Positions 52,854 to 62,962 are shown, numbered from the stretch's first letter. The stretch is 64,000 nucleotides of DNA from Oscillospiraceae bacterium (GCA_018110925.1 JAGAZJ010000018.1:62001-126000); one strand, 5' to 3'. Notes: a model not told the origin generated them from the letters alone. Made by a program: numbers and translations.

Positions 52854-52884
52854 ACTGCGGCTCATTTTGCGGCCGCAGTTTTTT
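52854..52884 (+). terminator. Terminator after telA
   Basis: ACTGCGGC, 10-nt loop, GCCGCAGT and T6. It lies 20 bp before leuC, whose promoter I cannot place with confidence. Confidence 0.88.
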
Positions 52885-52904
52885 GACAATAAGGAGCAAT
52901 GCAT

Positions 52905-54161
52905 ATGATGACGATGACTCAGAAGATACTTGCGGCACACGCAGGGCTTGACAACGTAAGGGCAGGACAGCTCATAAGGTGTAAGCTCGATATGGTGCTG
53001 GGCAACGATGTTACTACCCCGGTGGCGATAGATGAATTTGAGAAGGCAGGCTTTGAGAGCGTATTTGACACCAAGAAGATCTCGCTTGTCATGGATCATT
53101 TCACACCCAACAAGGATATCAAGTCTGCGATGAACACGCAGAAATGCCGCAGCTTTGCAGGCAGGTATGATATAACCAATTACTATGATGTGGGTGATAT
53201 GGGCATAGAGCACGCACTGCTGCCCGAAAAGGGGCTTGTGGCATCCGGAGACTGCATAATCGGTGCAGACAGCCACACCTGTACATACGGCGCTCTCGGA
53301 GCATTCTCCACAGGCGTCGGCTCGACCGATATGTGCGCAGGCATGGCAACAGGGGAGGCGTGGTTCAGAGTTCCTTCTGCCATACGCTTCGTACTGAAAG
53401 GCAAGCCGGGCAGATTTGTATCCGGCAAGGATGTCATACTCCATATCATCGGTATGATAGGAGTTGACGGTGCGCTGTACCGCTCTATGGAGTTCACGGG
53501 AGAGGGACTTTCGGCGCTGTCTATGGATGACAGGCTCTGCATGGCGAATATGGCTATCGAGGCAGGCGCCAAGAACGGCATATTTGAAGTTGACGATGTG
53601 ACCATCGCTTATCAGAAGGGCAGAGTAAACAGAGAATACACCATATACAAGGCTGATGAAGATGCTGAGTACGATGAGACCTATGAGATAGACCTGTCAC
53701 GGATAGAGCCCACGGTTGCGTTCCCTCATCTGCCTGAGAATACAAGGCCCATCGGCGAGGTCGGTGATGTTAAGATAGATCAGGTGGTCATAGGCTCCTG
53801 CACTAACGGCAGACTTGAAGACATAGAGACGGCGGCACTGATCTTAAAAGGAAGACGCATCGCAAAGAATGTGCGCTGTATTATTATTCCCGCCACACAG
53901 AGCGTATATCTTGAAGCGGTCAGGAGAGGTTATTTTGAGACCTTCATAGAGGCGGGCGCAGTCGTATCAACACCTACCTGCGGTCCGTGTTTGGGCGGTC
54001 ATATGGGTATACTCGCCGACAAGGAGAGGGCTGTGACCACCACCAACCGCAACTTTGTCGGCAGAATGGGTCACCCCGGTTCCGAAGTGTACCTCGCATC
54101 CCCTGCGGTAGCGGCGGCATCGGCAGTGACAGGCAGGATAACCGACCCCAGGACGCTGTGA
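52905..54161 (+). CDS. leuC: 3-isopropylmalate dehydratase large subunit
   Basis: 418 residues of the shorter aconitase-like LeuC/HacA type. Fe-S cluster cysteines in [13 protein letters not shown] and [11 protein letters not shown], plus [17 protein letters not shown] substrate motif ([18 protein letters not shown]). Isomerises 2-isopropylmalate to 3-isopropylmalate with LeuD. ATG 52905 is preferred over 52899 because AAGGAG is 8 nt from it but only 2 nt from the first ATG. First gene of a leuC-leuD-(Imm51-like)-leuB unit; leuA and ilv genes are not in the window. Confidence 0.95.
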   Translation: MMTMTQKILAAHAGLDNVRAGQLIRCKLDMVLGNDVTTPVAIDEFEKAGFESVFDTKKISLVMDHFTPNKDIKSAMNTQKCRSFAGRYDITNYYDVGDMGIEHALLPEKGLVASGDCIIGADSHTCTYGALGAFSTGVGSTDMCAGMATGEAWFRVPSAIRFVLKGKPGRFVSGKDVILHIIGMIGVDGALYRSMEFTGEGLSALSMDDRLCMANMAIEAGAKNGIFEVDDVTIAYQKGRVNREYTIYKADEDAEYDETYEIDLSRIEPTVAFPHLPENTRPIGEVGDVKIDQVVIGSCTNGRLEDIETAALILKGRRIAKNVRCIIIPATQSVYLEAVRRGYFETFIEAGAVVSTPTCGPCLGGHMGILADKERAVTTTNRNFVGRMGHPGSEVYLASPAVAAASAVTGRITDPRTL

Positions 54162-54177
54162 TGACAGGAGGAATACG

Positions 54178-54660
54178 ATGAACGCACACGGAACAGTACA
54201 CAAATATCACGACAATGTTGACACCGATGTGATAATACCCGCACGTTATCTTAATACAGCGGATCATGCAGAGCTTGCGGCTCACTGTATGGAGGATATA
54301 GACAGGAATTTCGTAAACAGCGTAAAGCAGGGCGATATGATCGTAGCGGAGCATAATTTCGGCTGCGGCTCGTCAAGGGAGCACGCTCCCATTGCGATAA
54401 AAGCGAGCGGTATATCCTGTGTGATCGCATCGACGTTTGCAAGGATATTTTACAGGAATGCGATAAATATAGGACTCCCCATACTTGAATGTGATGAAGC
54501 GGCTATGGAGATAAAGGACGGCGATGAGGTCGAAGTCGATTTCGACACGGGGCTCATTACCGACGTGACCACAGGCAAGACCTATCGTGCAGAGCCGTTC
54601 CCCGATTTTATCAAGGAGATAATAGCGGCAGGCGGCCTTCTTAACAGCATAAAGAGGTAA
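54178..54660 (+). CDS. leuD: 3-isopropylmalate dehydratase small subunit
   Basis: 160 residues, usual for the separate small subunit. Swivelling domain motifs [13 protein letters not shown] and [19 protein letters not shown] are complete. It joins LeuC to form the active site. AGGAGG lies before the ATG, 16 bp after leuC. Confidence 0.96.
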   Translation: MNAHGTVHKYHDNVDTDVIIPARYLNTADHAELAAHCMEDIDRNFVNSVKQGDMIVAEHNFGCGSSREHAPIAIKASGISCVIASTFARIFYRNAINIGLPILECDEAAMEIKDGDEVEVDFDTGLITDVTTGKTYRAEPFPDFIKEIIAAGGLLNSIKR

Positions 54661-54662
54661 GT

Positions 54663-54992
54663 ATGGATATTTCACCGTTTTTTATCACAGATGAGTACGG
54701 CTATTCACTGTGCCTTGACACGGGGGAGGGCTTTTGCAGAGAGATCTTTGCCGCCCGTGAACATGAGGGCTTTGAGGGCAGCGGATACGACTGGGATGCG
54801 CTTGTCGCCCAGTATCTCAATGAGTGTATGCCGTATCTGATACAGTATGTGATATTCGATTCTGAGGCAGGAATGTTCTGCGCCATGTCTGAGGACAGAG
54901 AGGTGCTTGAAGATCTGGCAAAGGGTCTGATAGAGCTTTCGCAGGACAAAGATCGAATGGCTGACATATTCAGCCGTGCCGAGCATATCTGA
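54663..54992 (+). CDS. Imm51-like immunity-family small protein inside leu operon
   Basis: 109 residues. The stretch EGFEGSGYDWDALVAQYLNECMPYL, then VIFDSEAGMFCAMSEDREVLEDLAKGL matches my recollection of the Imm51 immunity family (family assignment not searched). Acidic, cytosolic, no signal peptide. Starts 2 bp after leuD with the leuD-terminal AAAGAGGTAAGT serving as ribosome binding site, and ends 12 bp before leuB. No toxin or polymorphic-toxin system gene is present, so it may be a domesticated solitary member. Confidence 0.6.
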   Translation: MDISPFFITDEYGYSLCLDTGEGFCREIFAAREHEGFEGSGYDWDALVAQYLNECMPYLIQYVIFDSEAGMFCAMSEDREVLEDLAKGLIELSQDKDRMADIFSRAEHI

Positions 54993-55004
54993 CAGGGTGA
55001 TGTT

Positions 55005-56090
55005 ATGGACAAAAAGATAGCAGTCATAAGGGGCGACGGAATCGGTCCCGAGGTAGTGAACGAAGCGATAAAAGTTCTTGACAAGGTAGCAGGCATCTGC
55101 GGTCATCGGTTTGAATACACCGATCTTCTCATGGGCGGCTGTTCGATAGATGCATACGGTGTGCCGCTCACAGACGAAACGATAGCGGCGTGCAAAGCGT
55201 CGGATGCTGTACTGATGGGTTCTATCGGCGGCAATACATCCACATCTCCGTGGTACAGACTGCCTGCCGACAAGCGTCCCGAGGCAGGGCTGCTGCGACT
55301 GAGAAAATCACTGGGGCTGTTTGCCAACCTGCGTCCTGCAATGCTTTATAAGGAGCTGTACAGGGCTTGTCCTTTGAGAGAGGATATAGCCGAAAAGGGC
55401 TTTGATATGCTCATAATGCGTGAACTGACAGGCGGTCTGTATTTCGGTGCAAGGCATACAGAGGAAGTTGGCGGTGTCATGACCGCAACAGACACGCTCA
55501 CTTACAATGAGAACGAGATACGCCGAATAGCGGTCAAGGCATTTGACATAGCCATAAAGCGCAGGAAAAAGGTAACGAGCGTTGACAAGGCCAATGTGCT
55601 CGATTCTTCACGGCTCTGGAGAAAGATAGTTGATGAGGTCGCAGGGGACTATCCCGATGTTTCATATGAACATATGCTGGTGGACAACTGTGCAATGCAG
55701 CTTGTGAAAGACCCCGCACAGTTCGATGTGGTACTGACGGAGAATATGTTCGGCGATATCCTGTCTGATGAGGCTTCGATGATAACGGGCTCGATAGGTA
55801 TGCTGTCATCTGCCAGTCTCAACGAAACAAGATTCGGGCTTTACGAGCCCAGCGGCGGTTCGGCTCCCGATATAGCGGGGCAGAACATCGCAAACCCCAT
55901 AGCCACGATACTGTCGGCGGCTATGATGCTTCGCTTCTCGTTTGATATGGACAGAGAAGCCGATATGATAGAAAATGCCGTATCCAAAGCCCTTGCAGGC
56001 GGATACCGCACGGGGGACATAATGTCTGAGGGCATGACAAGGTGCTCTACGTCCGATATGGGCGATATCATAGCAAAGTTCTGCGGATAA
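55005..56090 (+). CDS. leuB: 3-isopropylmalate dehydrogenase
   Basis: 361 residues. NAD-dependent oxidation and decarboxylation of 3-isopropylmalate. IRGDGIGPEVVNEAIKVL at the N-terminus, LLRLRKSLGLFANLRPA, the substrate site MRELTGGLYFGARH, KANVLDSSRLWRKIVDEV, and GSAPDIAGQNIANPIATILSAAMMLR are all complete. A short GGGTGATG site precedes the ATG. Last gene of the leu unit before the hairpin at 56136. Confidence 0.97.
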   Translation: MDKKIAVIRGDGIGPEVVNEAIKVLDKVAGICGHRFEYTDLLMGGCSIDAYGVPLTDETIAACKASDAVLMGSIGGNTSTSPWYRLPADKRPEAGLLRLRKSLGLFANLRPAMLYKELYRACPLREDIAEKGFDMLIMRELTGGLYFGARHTEEVGGVMTATDTLTYNENEIRRIAVKAFDIAIKRRKKVTSVDKANVLDSSRLWRKIVDEVAGDYPDVSYEHMLVDNCAMQLVKDPAQFDVVLTENMFGDILSDEASMITGSIGMLSSASLNETRFGLYEPSGGSAPDIAGQNIANPIATILSAAMMLRFSFDMDREADMIENAVSKALAGGYRTGDIMSEGMTRCSTSDMGDIIAKFCG

Positions 56091-56106
56091 GAAAGGATAG
56101 AAAGAC

Positions 56107-56145
56107 ATGAGATACACTGTGCTTGTATGTTCCTGGCGAATGTGA
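56107..56145 (+). CDS. Possible 12-residue leader peptide ORF after leuB
   Basis: AAAGGA 9 nt before ATG 56107 opens MRYTVLVCSWRM and a TGA inside the terminator hairpin at 56136-56152. Such an overlap is typical of leader peptides, but the codon content (V, L, V, T) is not strongly biased for any one amino acid. May be chance. Confidence 0.3.
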   Translation: MRYTVLVCSWRM

Positions 56146-56159
56146 CATTTGCTTTTTTT
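56136..56159 (+). terminator. Terminator after leuB
   Basis: GCGAAT, 5-nt loop, ATTTGC, followed by T7. The stem is short but the T-run is strong. The metA promoter should lie between here and 56209; TAAAAT at 56183-56188 is a candidate -10. Confidence 0.7.
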
Positions 56160-56209
56160 CGGTGTCGGCGACGACATATGCATAAAATAATTTACAGGAC
56201 GGTGTTACC

Positions 56210-57145
56210 ATGCCAATAAATATACCCGATAATCTGCCTGCCACTGAAGTGCTCCGCCAGGAGAATATCTTCTACATGACGGGCACGACCGCATCACATC
56301 AGGACATAAGACCCTTGAAGATCGTCATTCTCAATCTTATGCCCAAGAAGATAGAAACAGAGACACAGATACTCAGACTTCTTTCAAACACGCCCATACA
56401 GGTGGATATAGAGCTTTTGCAGATGAAGAGCCATGTCTCAAAGAATACTCCCGTTTCGCACCTGAACAAGTTTTACCGCACATTCGACGATATACGCTCA
56501 GAGCGCTTTGACGGGCTTATAATCACGGGTGCACCTGTTGAGCAGATAGAGTATGAGGAAGTGGACTACTGGGATGAGCTTTGCGAGATAATGGACTGGT
56601 CGCTCACCAATGTATTCTCCACCTTCCATATATGCTGGGGCGCACAGGCAGGTCTTTACCACCATTTCGGCATACCGAAGTATGCCCTGCCTGAGAAGAT
56701 GTTCGGGCTCTTTCCTCACAAGATACTTATGCCCTTCCATCCGCTGGTAAGAGGATTTGACGAGACTTTTACCGTGCCGCATTCAAGACATACGGAGGTA
56801 AGACGTGAGGATATAGAGAAAGTCCCTTGTCTGGAACTGCTGACATATTCAAATATATCGGGAGTACACCTTGTGGGCGACAAGTCGCACAGACTGTTTT
56901 TCACAACGGGTCACTCGGAATACGACCGCTTCACGCTGAGAAACGAATATTTCAGAGATGTGGAAAAGGGACTGAAGATCAACAAGCCTTACAATTATTT
57001 CCCGTATGACGATGTGGGCAATCCTCCTCACTTCACATGGAGAGGTACGGCGCATCTTATGTTCTCGAACTGGGTCAACTTCTGTGTATATCAGGAGACA
57101 CCCTATGACCTTGACAAACTTCAGCCAGTTGTGCTGGATAAGTGA
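56210..57145 (+). CDS. metA: Homoserine O-acyltransferase MetA, predicted acetyltransferase
   Basis: 311 residues. First step of methionine synthesis from homoserine. Catalytic C142 lies in [15 protein letters not shown] and the His/Glu of the triad in the [19 protein letters not shown] region. Residue 111 is Glu ([12 protein letters not shown]), which in this family selects acetyl-CoA, whereas Gly at this position selects succinyl-CoA; so the enzyme is probably a homoserine O-acetyltransferase despite the common annotation as succinyltransferase. A GACGGTG site precedes the ATG. No SAM riboswitch or T-box is recognisable in the short leader. Confidence 0.95.
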   Translation: MPINIPDNLPATEVLRQENIFYMTGTTASHQDIRPLKIVILNLMPKKIETETQILRLLSNTPIQVDIELLQMKSHVSKNTPVSHLNKFYRTFDDIRSERFDGLIITGAPVEQIEYEEVDYWDELCEIMDWSLTNVFSTFHICWGAQAGLYHHFGIPKYALPEKMFGLFPHKILMPFHPLVRGFDETFTVPHSRHTEVRREDIEKVPCLELLTYSNISGVHLVGDKSHRLFFTTGHSEYDRFTLRNEYFRDVEKGLKINKPYNYFPYDDVGNPPHFTWRGTAHLMFSNWVNFCVYQETPYDLDKLQPVVLDK

Positions 57146-57155
57146 TGATGAAACA

Positions 57156-57187
57156 AGTCCCGAAGCGGTATGCGCCGCTTCGGGACT
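57156..57187 (+). terminator. 13-bp hairpin after metA
   Basis: AGTCCCGAAGCGG, 6-nt loop, CCGCTTCGGGACT: perfect stem, followed by CGGTGTTTGTG on plus. It separates metA from the convergent zinc-ribbon gene. Confidence 0.7.
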
Positions 57188-57210
57188 CGGTGTTTGTGAA
57201 GTGCTGTCTG

Positions 57211-57561
57211 TTAAAGCCTGCTTCCGCATTTTGCGCAGAAACAATCGTCTGCATTGTTTACGGAATGACATTCGGGGCATATCTTCTTCTTGCCGCTGGA
57301 GTCCTCTGCATCACGGAGCGATGCCTTGAGTTCCTTTATCTCTGCGATCTTGTTCTTGATACTGCCTGTTTCATCGGTGTCGTTCTCATACATATTGTAG
57401 CAGAGCTTACCGAGTTCGGTGTATCTGTCCTTGATGGACATTTCGAGCTTTACGCTCCTTGCATATGCCTTGGACATATCCACAGCCTTTGTTGCCTGGT
57501 CCGACACTATGTCGGCGATAGTCCTTGCTCCTCTTGTGATGCGTTCGATGTTTTCATTCAT
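57211..57561 (-). CDS. Coiled-coil protein with C-terminal zinc ribbon
   Basis: 116 residues. The first 90 form a charged alpha-helical or coiled region (NIERITRGARTIADIVSDQ, VKLEMSIKDRYTELGKL); the last 22 form a treble-clef/zinc ribbon with C95-C98 and C109-C112 (an extra C107). No signal or membrane segment. Members of this type are often annotated only as zinc-ribbon proteins; the function is unknown. AAGGAG precedes the ATG. It starts 19 bp after the P-loop gene on the same strand. Confidence 0.75.
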   Translation of the reverse strand: MNENIERITRGARTIADIVSDQATKAVDMSKAYARSVKLEMSIKDRYTELGKLCYNMYENDTDETGSIKNKIAEIKELKASLRDAEDSSGKKKICPECHSVNNADDCFCAKCGSRL

Positions 57562-57580
57562 GGTCTTTCGCTCCTTTGTA

Positions 57581-58357
57581 TCATATTGTTATATCTGCAT
57601 CAGTATAGCCCTTTGAACCGAGTATCACCGTCTCTGACGGGAACAGCTCCCTGCATATTCTCAGTTCAAGTTCCTGCCTGTGCATAAAATGCTCCGTCAT
57701 GGCTTCAATGCCGCTGACACCGTGATTTTTTGCATGGAGTGAGTTGTCAAAAAAGCCGCACATCATTTCATACCAGATCTCATGTCCGTTCTCGTCGGTG
57801 CGCTCTTTTCTGATAACGTCCAGATTTCCGGCTACGTCGGCTGTTTTAAGATACATTATCCTGAACGGTTTTCCGTCGAGCGCCTGTCTGACCTGTCTGT
57901 AAAAGTCAATGATCTTCTCGTCGAAAAGGTCACGGAACAGTACCATATCCTCGATGATGTTCTGAAAAAGCGAGCACTCAAATATCTGACCGTCACCGTT
58001 CCATGCTTTGTATCTGGCGAGTATCAAATCTATAAACCTGTCGTATGGCAGTCTGCCGTTATATATCTCATGCCTCTCAAGCTCTTTGTAGAAGCTGCCG
58101 TCATCGGTCTTTACCTTAGTAAAGCATACTATTTCGGCGTCGCCCTCGGAAAAGGTCTGTTCTTCTATCTGACTGCGAAGTATCGGATATCTGCCCAGCA
58201 TATCATCATAGCTTTCCTTGTCCAAATATGCACACCATGCCAGTTCCACAGGGGAGTAGTCTCCCTCACGGAACACCGTGCTGCCCGTCAGTTCGTGCAG
58301 TCTGCCCGCAAGGGTGCTTTTGCCGCTGCCCTGCAGGCCCTCTATAAAATAATTCAT
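57581..58357 (-). CDS. P-loop nucleotide kinase-like protein
   Basis: 258 residues. Walker A GLQGSGKST at 7-15, then a helix and SPVELAWCAYLDKESYDDML. The fold resembles nucleoside or thymidylate kinases, with a LID-type stretch DVIRKERTDENGHEIW, but no family-specific base-binding motif is certain. A cytosolic ATP-dependent phosphotransfer role is likely; the substrate is unknown. GGGAG precedes the ATG. It lies 12 bp after uvrB. Confidence 0.7.
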   Translation of the reverse strand: MNYFIEGLQGSGKSTLAGRLHELTGSTVFREGDYSPVELAWCAYLDKESYDDMLGRYPILRSQIEEQTFSEGDAEIVCFTKVKTDDGSFYKELERHEIYNGRLPYDRFIDLILARYKAWNGDGQIFECSLFQNIIEDMVLFRDLFDEKIIDFYRQVRQALDGKPFRIMYLKTADVAGNLDVIRKERTDENGHEIWYEMMCGFFDNSLHAKNHGVSGIEAMTEHFMHRQELELRICRELFPSETVILGSKGYTDADITI

Positions 58358-58369
58358 GTCGTCTCCCTG

Positions 58370-60325
58370 TCAGCCCGTAAGCTCCTTTATCTTGTCCCTG
58401 AGATATGCTGCGTGCTCAAATTCAAGCAGCTTCGCTGCTTCCTTCATCTGAGCGGTAAGGGTCTTGATGAGTTCGGCCTTTTCCCGTGCGGTCATCTTCT
58501 TTTCAGATTTCTTCTTTACCTCTTCCTTGGTGGATATCTCAAGCACATCTCTTATGTCCTTTATGATGGTCTTAGGAGTTATGCCGTGTTCTTTGTTGTA
58601 TGCGAGCTGTTTCTCACGGCGGCGGTTCGTTTCTGTTATAGCCCTTTCCATAGAGCCTGTCACGGTGTCTGCATACATTATGACCATGCCTTCCGAATTT
58701 CTTGCCGCTCTTCCCACCGTCTGTATCAGCGATGACTCCGAGCGCAGGAAGCCTTCCTTGTCGGCATCAAGTATGGCGACAAGGGATACCTCGGGGATAT
58801 CAAGCCCCTCACGGAGCAGGTTGATGCCCACAAGGGCATCAAATTCACCCATGCGCAGGTCACGGATTATCTCCATACGCTCTATGGTGTCTATGTCGTG
58901 ATGCATATATCTTACTCTTATGCCCACATTTTCAAGATATGCGGTCAGATCCTCAGCCATTTTCTTTGTGAGCGTGGTAACAAGCACACGCTCGCCCTTT
59001 TCAGCCCGTATGTTTATCTGACTCACCAGATCTTCGATCTGCCCTGCGACGGGCTTCACAACTATCTCGGGGTCAACGAGACCCGTGGGGCGTATCACCT
59101 GTTCGACTGTCTGTTCGGATCGTTCCTTCTCGATAGGACCGGGCGTGGCAGATACGAAAACTGCCTGATTTATCTTTTTCTCGAACTCATCAAAGAACAG
59201 CGGTCTGTTGTCGAAGGCGCTGGGCAGTCTGAAACCGTAATCCACAAGAACGCTCTTGCGTCCTCTGTCGCCCGCACTCATGCCCCTTACCTGCGGCAGG
59301 GAAACATGGCTCTCATCCACAAACAGAAGGAAGTCCTCCGGAAAGTGGTCGAGGAGCGTATAGGGCGTGCTTCCGGGGGCTCTGCCCGCAAGCACTCTTG
59401 AGTAGTTCTCTATGCCCTTGCAGAAGCCTATCTCTTCAAGCATCTCAATGTCATAGAGTGTCCTCTGTTTTATGCGCTGTGCCTCGATGAGCTTGCCCTC
59501 GGCTTCAAAATATGCCACTCTCTCCGCCAGTTCCTTTTCTATCTCGTCTATGGCGTTCTGCATATGCTCTCTTGACACCACATAATGCGATGCAGGGTAT
59601 ATGGCGGCGTGGGCAAGCGTAGCCTCGACTTCTCCCGTGAGGGGCTTGAATTCACTTATCCTGTCTATCTCATCACCGAAGAATTCTATGCGCAGGGCAT
59701 TTTCCACCGAGCCTGCGGGAAATACCTCAACAGTGTCGCCCCTGACACGGAACTTGTTGCGCTCAAAGCTGATGTCATTGCGCTCATACTGGTCGGCAAC
59801 AAGCTTTGCCAGAAGCTCCTCACGGCTCATCTCCATGCCTTTTCTCAGAGAGATGACGTTTGAACGGTAATCCTCGGGCGCACCGATGGAGTATATGCAT
59901 GACACGGACGCAACGATTATCACGTCACGGCGCTCCGCAAGAGCCAGCGTCGCCGAATGGCGCAGTCTGTCTATCTCGTCGTTTATGGCACTGTCCTTCT
60001 CAATATATGCATCGGTGGAGGGTATGTATGCCTCTGGCTGATAGTAGTCGTAATAGGAAACAAAATACTCCACCGCATTGTGAGGAAAAAACTCCTTGAA
60101 CTCGGAGCACAGCTGTGCGGCAAGTATCTTGTTGTGTGCGAGCACGAGCGTTGGGCGGTTCATATTGGCTATGATGTTTGCCATTGTGAAAGTCTTGCCC
60201 GAACCTGTGACGCCGAGGAGCGTCTGTGCGCGCATACCCTTTTCAAGTCCCTCTGTCAGTCTGGCGATAGCCTCGGGCTGGTCGCCTGCGGGCTTGTAGT
60301 CTGAAACAAGCTCAAAATGATCCAT
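58370..60325 (-). CDS. uvrB: UvrABC system protein B
   Basis: 651 residues. Nucleotide-excision-repair helicase-like ATPase that verifies damage. Walker A GVTGSGKT, beta-hairpin region [19 protein letters not shown], helicase motifs ([21 protein letters not shown]) and the C-terminal UVR motif [18 protein letters not shown], where UvrC binds. GGGGTGG precedes the ATG. It begins 13 bp after a solute-binding lipoprotein gene on the same strand; no separate promoter or convincing LexA box is visible between them. uvrA and uvrC are outside the window. Confidence 0.97.
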   Translation of the reverse strand: MDHFELVSDYKPAGDQPEAIARLTEGLEKGMRAQTLLGVTGSGKTFTMANIIANMNRPTLVLAHNKILAAQLCSEFKEFFPHNAVEYFVSYYDYYQPEAYIPSTDAYIEKDSAINDEIDRLRHSATLALAERRDVIIVASVSCIYSIGAPEDYRSNVISLRKGMEMSREELLAKLVADQYERNDISFERNKFRVRGDTVEVFPAGSVENALRIEFFGDEIDRISEFKPLTGEVEATLAHAAIYPASHYVVSREHMQNAIDEIEKELAERVAYFEAEGKLIEAQRIKQRTLYDIEMLEEIGFCKGIENYSRVLAGRAPGSTPYTLLDHFPEDFLLFVDESHVSLPQVRGMSAGDRGRKSVLVDYGFRLPSAFDNRPLFFDEFEKKINQAVFVSATPGPIEKERSEQTVEQVIRPTGLVDPEIVVKPVAGQIEDLVSQINIRAEKGERVLVTTLTKKMAEDLTAYLENVGIRVRYMHHDIDTIERMEIIRDLRMGEFDALVGINLLREGLDIPEVSLVAILDADKEGFLRSESSLIQTVGRAARNSEGMVIMYADTVTGSMERAITETNRRREKQLAYNKEHGITPKTIIKDIRDVLEISTKEEVKKKSEKKMTAREKAELIKTLTAQMKEAAKLLEFEHAAYLRDKIKELTG

Positions 60326-60338
60326 TCCGCCACCCCTG

Positions 60339-61625
60339 TCATTCCGCTTCTTTTATCTGTCTGACATATTCCGAGAGCGCTTCTCTGAGCTCGTCATCCG
60401 ATGCCCCGTCATATCTGCCCTCGACTATATCCGTTCCGAAGCTCTTTGATATATCCCAGTACGCATTAGGGTACTGTCTCTGCGGCCTGCACTTGGCTGC
60501 CTGTGCCGCAAGGGCTGAATAAAGAGGGTCAGTCTGTATCAGTTCGGAATTCTGAACTGCAAGATTTGACGGAGTATAGCCATTCTGCTCAAAGCGGAGC
60601 GACTGCATCTGATCTCCTGCCAGAAACTCCGCCGCCGCATGGCAGACAGACAGCCTGTCGCTGTCCTCCTGCGGAGCAACGCCTATCATGCGTGAGCTTA
60701 AAAAGCCGCTCATCTTGTATGTATTGCCGTCCACAGTGAATGTGGGTAGTTCTGCCGCTCCATAGCTGTTGCCAAGAAGTCCCGAAGCCACGTCGCTGTC
60801 CCATGTGCCGGATATGACCGCACCCGCTTTGCCCCCGTCGGGGTCAAAGCCTGCCGCATCAGAACCTGTTGACTGAGCAAATCCCGACGAGTTTTTAAGG
60901 TCTATCATTGCTTTCATTGCCGAAAGACCCATGTCGCTGTCGTAGTCACATACACTGTCCGATACCTTTCCGTCACTGCCGTAAATATAGCGGCACTGCG
61001 CCCCTGTGCCGAAGAAGAACGACACGTTGTACCAACCCGACTCCAGATCCATATACAGGTATTTGTCAGCCGCTTCACAGTCCGCAAGTATTCCTTCAAT
61101 TGAAGACGGGTCGCTTACCACGGACTTGTCATAATAAAGGATATATGAGTTCTCCGATGTTTCGGGATATGCATATACCTTATCTTCATAGGTTGCCGCA
61201 AGCACAGCACCGCTGTCATTCTGTGAGGTTATGCTCTTTGCCCGGTCATCATCGGGCGCATCAAGGGCATCTGCCGCCGCAAGCCCTTCCAGCTGATCCT
61301 GTGTAAAGCTGTATATGTCTGCACCCGAAGCAGGGTCTTTCTTCATTTTGCCTGCCGCTTCGCCCTCGCTGACCGCTGTGACGATGAATTCATATCTGCT
61401 GCTCCATTTGGTAGATGCTATCCATTCATCAAGCTTTTCCTTTGTGAGTGCTGTAACCTCCTGCGGTACCCAGACGTTTATATCCTGCTTCTGTACCTGT
61501 GTCTGAGTTGTCTGAGAAGTCTGTGTCTCGCTCTGAACTTCGTTGTTTGTCGTCTTTTTGTCCTTACAGCCTGTCAGTGCCAGCGCTGCCAGAAGTATCG
61601 CCGCAATAGCCTTTCTTTTATTCAT
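60339..61625 (-). CDS. Extracellular solute-binding lipoprotein
   Basis: 428 residues. ATG 61625 with CGGAGG begins signal peptide ending in lipobox LTGC, then a Thr/Gln-rich linker. The fold pattern is that of family 1 sugar-binding proteins ([73 protein letters not shown]). It presumably delivers a carbohydrate to an ABC transporter, but no permease or ATPase gene follows. Instead uvrB follows 13 bp later, an unusual pairing. Has its own promoter at 61658-61687. Confidence 0.85.
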   Translation of the reverse strand: MNKRKAIAAILLAALALTGCKDKKTTNNEVQSETQTSQTTQTQVQKQDINVWVPQEVTALTKEKLDEWIASTKWSSRYEFIVTAVSEGEAAGKMKKDPASGADIYSFTQDQLEGLAAADALDAPDDDRAKSITSQNDSGAVLAATYEDKVYAYPETSENSYILYYDKSVVSDPSSIEGILADCEAADKYLYMDLESGWYNVSFFFGTGAQCRYIYGSDGKVSDSVCDYDSDMGLSAMKAMIDLKNSSGFAQSTGSDAAGFDPDGGKAGAVISGTWDSDVASGLLGNSYGAAELPTFTVDGNTYKMSGFLSSRMIGVAPQEDSDRLSVCHAAAEFLAGDQMQSLRFEQNGYTPSNLAVQNSELIQTDPLYSALAAQAAKCRPQRQYPNAYWDISKSFGTDIVEGRYDGASDDELREALSEYVRQIKEAE

Positions 61626-61657
61626 GGGTCTTCCTCCGTTTAACATATCTACATAGA

Positions 61658-61687
61658 ATAATACCACCTTTTGACATTGCTTGTCAA
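61658..61687 (-). promoter_or_regulatory. Promoter of solute-binding protein / uvrB unit
   Basis: Minus strand TTGACA (61687-61682), 18 nt, TATTAT (61663-61658). TTGACA-ttgct-TGTCAA (61671-61687) is also a small inverted repeat over the -35. Confidence 0.75.
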
Positions 61688-61720
61688 TATCCATGGGATA
61701 ATTCGTTGAGATATGAGTAA

Positions 61721-61753
61721 TTCCCCGAAATCTCATACTGTGACTTCGGGGAA
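61721..61753 (-). terminator. Hairpin after aldo/keto reductase gene
   Basis: TTCCCCGAA (61753-61745 read on minus) pairs with TTCGGGGAA (61729-61721); no T-run but it lies right after the AKR stop. Weakly supported terminator. Confidence 0.5.
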
Positions 61754-61761
61754 CAGAATGT

Positions 61762-62940
61762 TCATCTTAGCATAAATCCTCTCATAGCCGCTATCTTTAT
61801 TCGCTGCGGCAGGGGACGGAGCGCCTTGTCGGCTTCTTTGAGCTTCTCACGGATGGGTATGTTCTGCGGACAGTGTTTTTCACATTTGCCGCACTCTATG
61901 CACTGTGTCGCAAAGGACGGCTCTTTTCTGAGAGTGACCGACTGTACATATTCAAAACGTCCCGATGCCTTATCCTCTGAGTACATCCTGTTGTAACAGC
62001 GGAATATGGCGGGTATGTCAACTCCTTTGGGACAGGGCATACAGTACCCGCATCCGGTGCATCCGACCTTTGTGGTCTCTGCTATCAGTCCACGTATGCT
62101 TTCGACCATTTCACGCTCTTTGTCGGTAAAGCACCCTGCATCAGCTTCCGAAGCAGTGAGACAGTTCTGCTCCACCATTTCCTCGGAGTTCATACCCGAC
62201 AGCACACAGGTAACTTCTTTCTGATCCCACAGCCATCTGAATGCGATCTCAGCAGGAGAGCGCCCGATTCCGCTGTCGGCAATGAGCTGTTTTGCCTTCT
62301 TCGGCAGCATATCCACCAGCTTGCCACCTCTGAGGGGTTCCATTATGATGACGGGTATGCCCTTTTCATAAGCGGCTTTGAGTCCTTTTTCGCCTGCCTG
62401 CGTGTCAACATCCATATAGTTGTATTGTATCTGGCAGAAATCCCAGTCATAGGCATCCAGTATTTTAAGGAATTCCTCGGTGCCGCCGTGGTAAGAAAAG
62501 CCGATGTTGCGTATCTGTCCGCTTTTCTTCTTTTCCTCTGCCCACTTCTCTATCCCGAGGCGTTTCAGGCTCTCCCACTGACCCAGGTCGGTCATGTGGT
62601 GCATGAGATAATAGTCTATATAGTCGGTGCGCAGTCTGGACAGCTCTTCATTGAAGTATCTTTCTATGGCGGATGCGCTCTTGACCATGTACTGCGGCAG
62701 CTTGGTGGCTATATTCACATTCTTGCGTATGCCGTATTTTTCGAGTATCTCGCCGAGGGCGGCTTCACTGCCCTGATAGAGATATGCTGTGTCGAAATAG
62801 TTCACACCCTTTTCATATGCGTGCATTATTTCTTTGCCTGCCTTGTCGGTGTCGATGCCGCCGCCCTTCCTTGTGAAGCGCATACAGCCGAACCCCAGTA
62901 CGGATATGGGCTCACCGTGTCTGTCATTTCTGTATAGCAT
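61762..62940 (-). CDS. Aldo/keto reductase with C-terminal 4Fe-4S ferredoxin domain
   Basis: 392 residues. AKR TIM barrel (about 1-285): LGFGCMRF, YFDTAYLYQGSE with the catalytic Tyr, and KLPQYM with the catalytic Lys. The C-terminal region has CTGCGYCMPCPKG and CIECGKCEKHCPQN, two [4Fe-4S] ferredoxin-like motifs. Such fusion proteins are common in anaerobes and probably exchange electrons between ferredoxin and a carbonyl substrate. GGTGAGA-type site precedes the ATG. It follows the YdcF-like gene by 22 bp. Confidence 0.93.
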   Translation of the reverse strand: MLYRNDRHGEPISVLGFGCMRFTRKGGGIDTDKAGKEIMHAYEKGVNYFDTAYLYQGSEAALGEILEKYGIRKNVNIATKLPQYMVKSASAIERYFNEELSRLRTDYIDYYLMHHMTDLGQWESLKRLGIEKWAEEKKKSGQIRNIGFSYHGGTEEFLKILDAYDWDFCQIQYNYMDVDTQAGEKGLKAAYEKGIPVIIMEPLRGGKLVDMLPKKAKQLIADSGIGRSPAEIAFRWLWDQKEVTCVLSGMNSEEMVEQNCLTASEADAGCFTDKEREMVESIRGLIAETTKVGCTGCGYCMPCPKGVDIPAIFRCYNRMYSEDKASGRFEYVQSVTLRKEPSFATQCIECGKCEKHCPQNIPIREKLKEADKALRPLPQRIKIAAMRGFMLR

Positions 62941-62962
62941 GATGTCTCACCGTCCTTTATCA

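Noticed and set aside
52801..52904. T-box or other leader upstream of leuC
   Set aside because: Only the telA terminator fits in this short gap; no T-box conserved TGGNACCGCG or similar.
56091..56209. SAM riboswitch before metA
   Set aside because: The gap is too short and shows no SAM-I/II core.
61751..61763. LexA-like GAACAGAATGTTC upstream of the uvrB unit
   Set aside because: Spacer is 5 nt instead of the 4 nt of Gram-positive SOS boxes and it lies at the AKR stop codon, about 100 bp from the promoter. The similar GAACAGGATGTTC at 14116 is also not SOS spacing.
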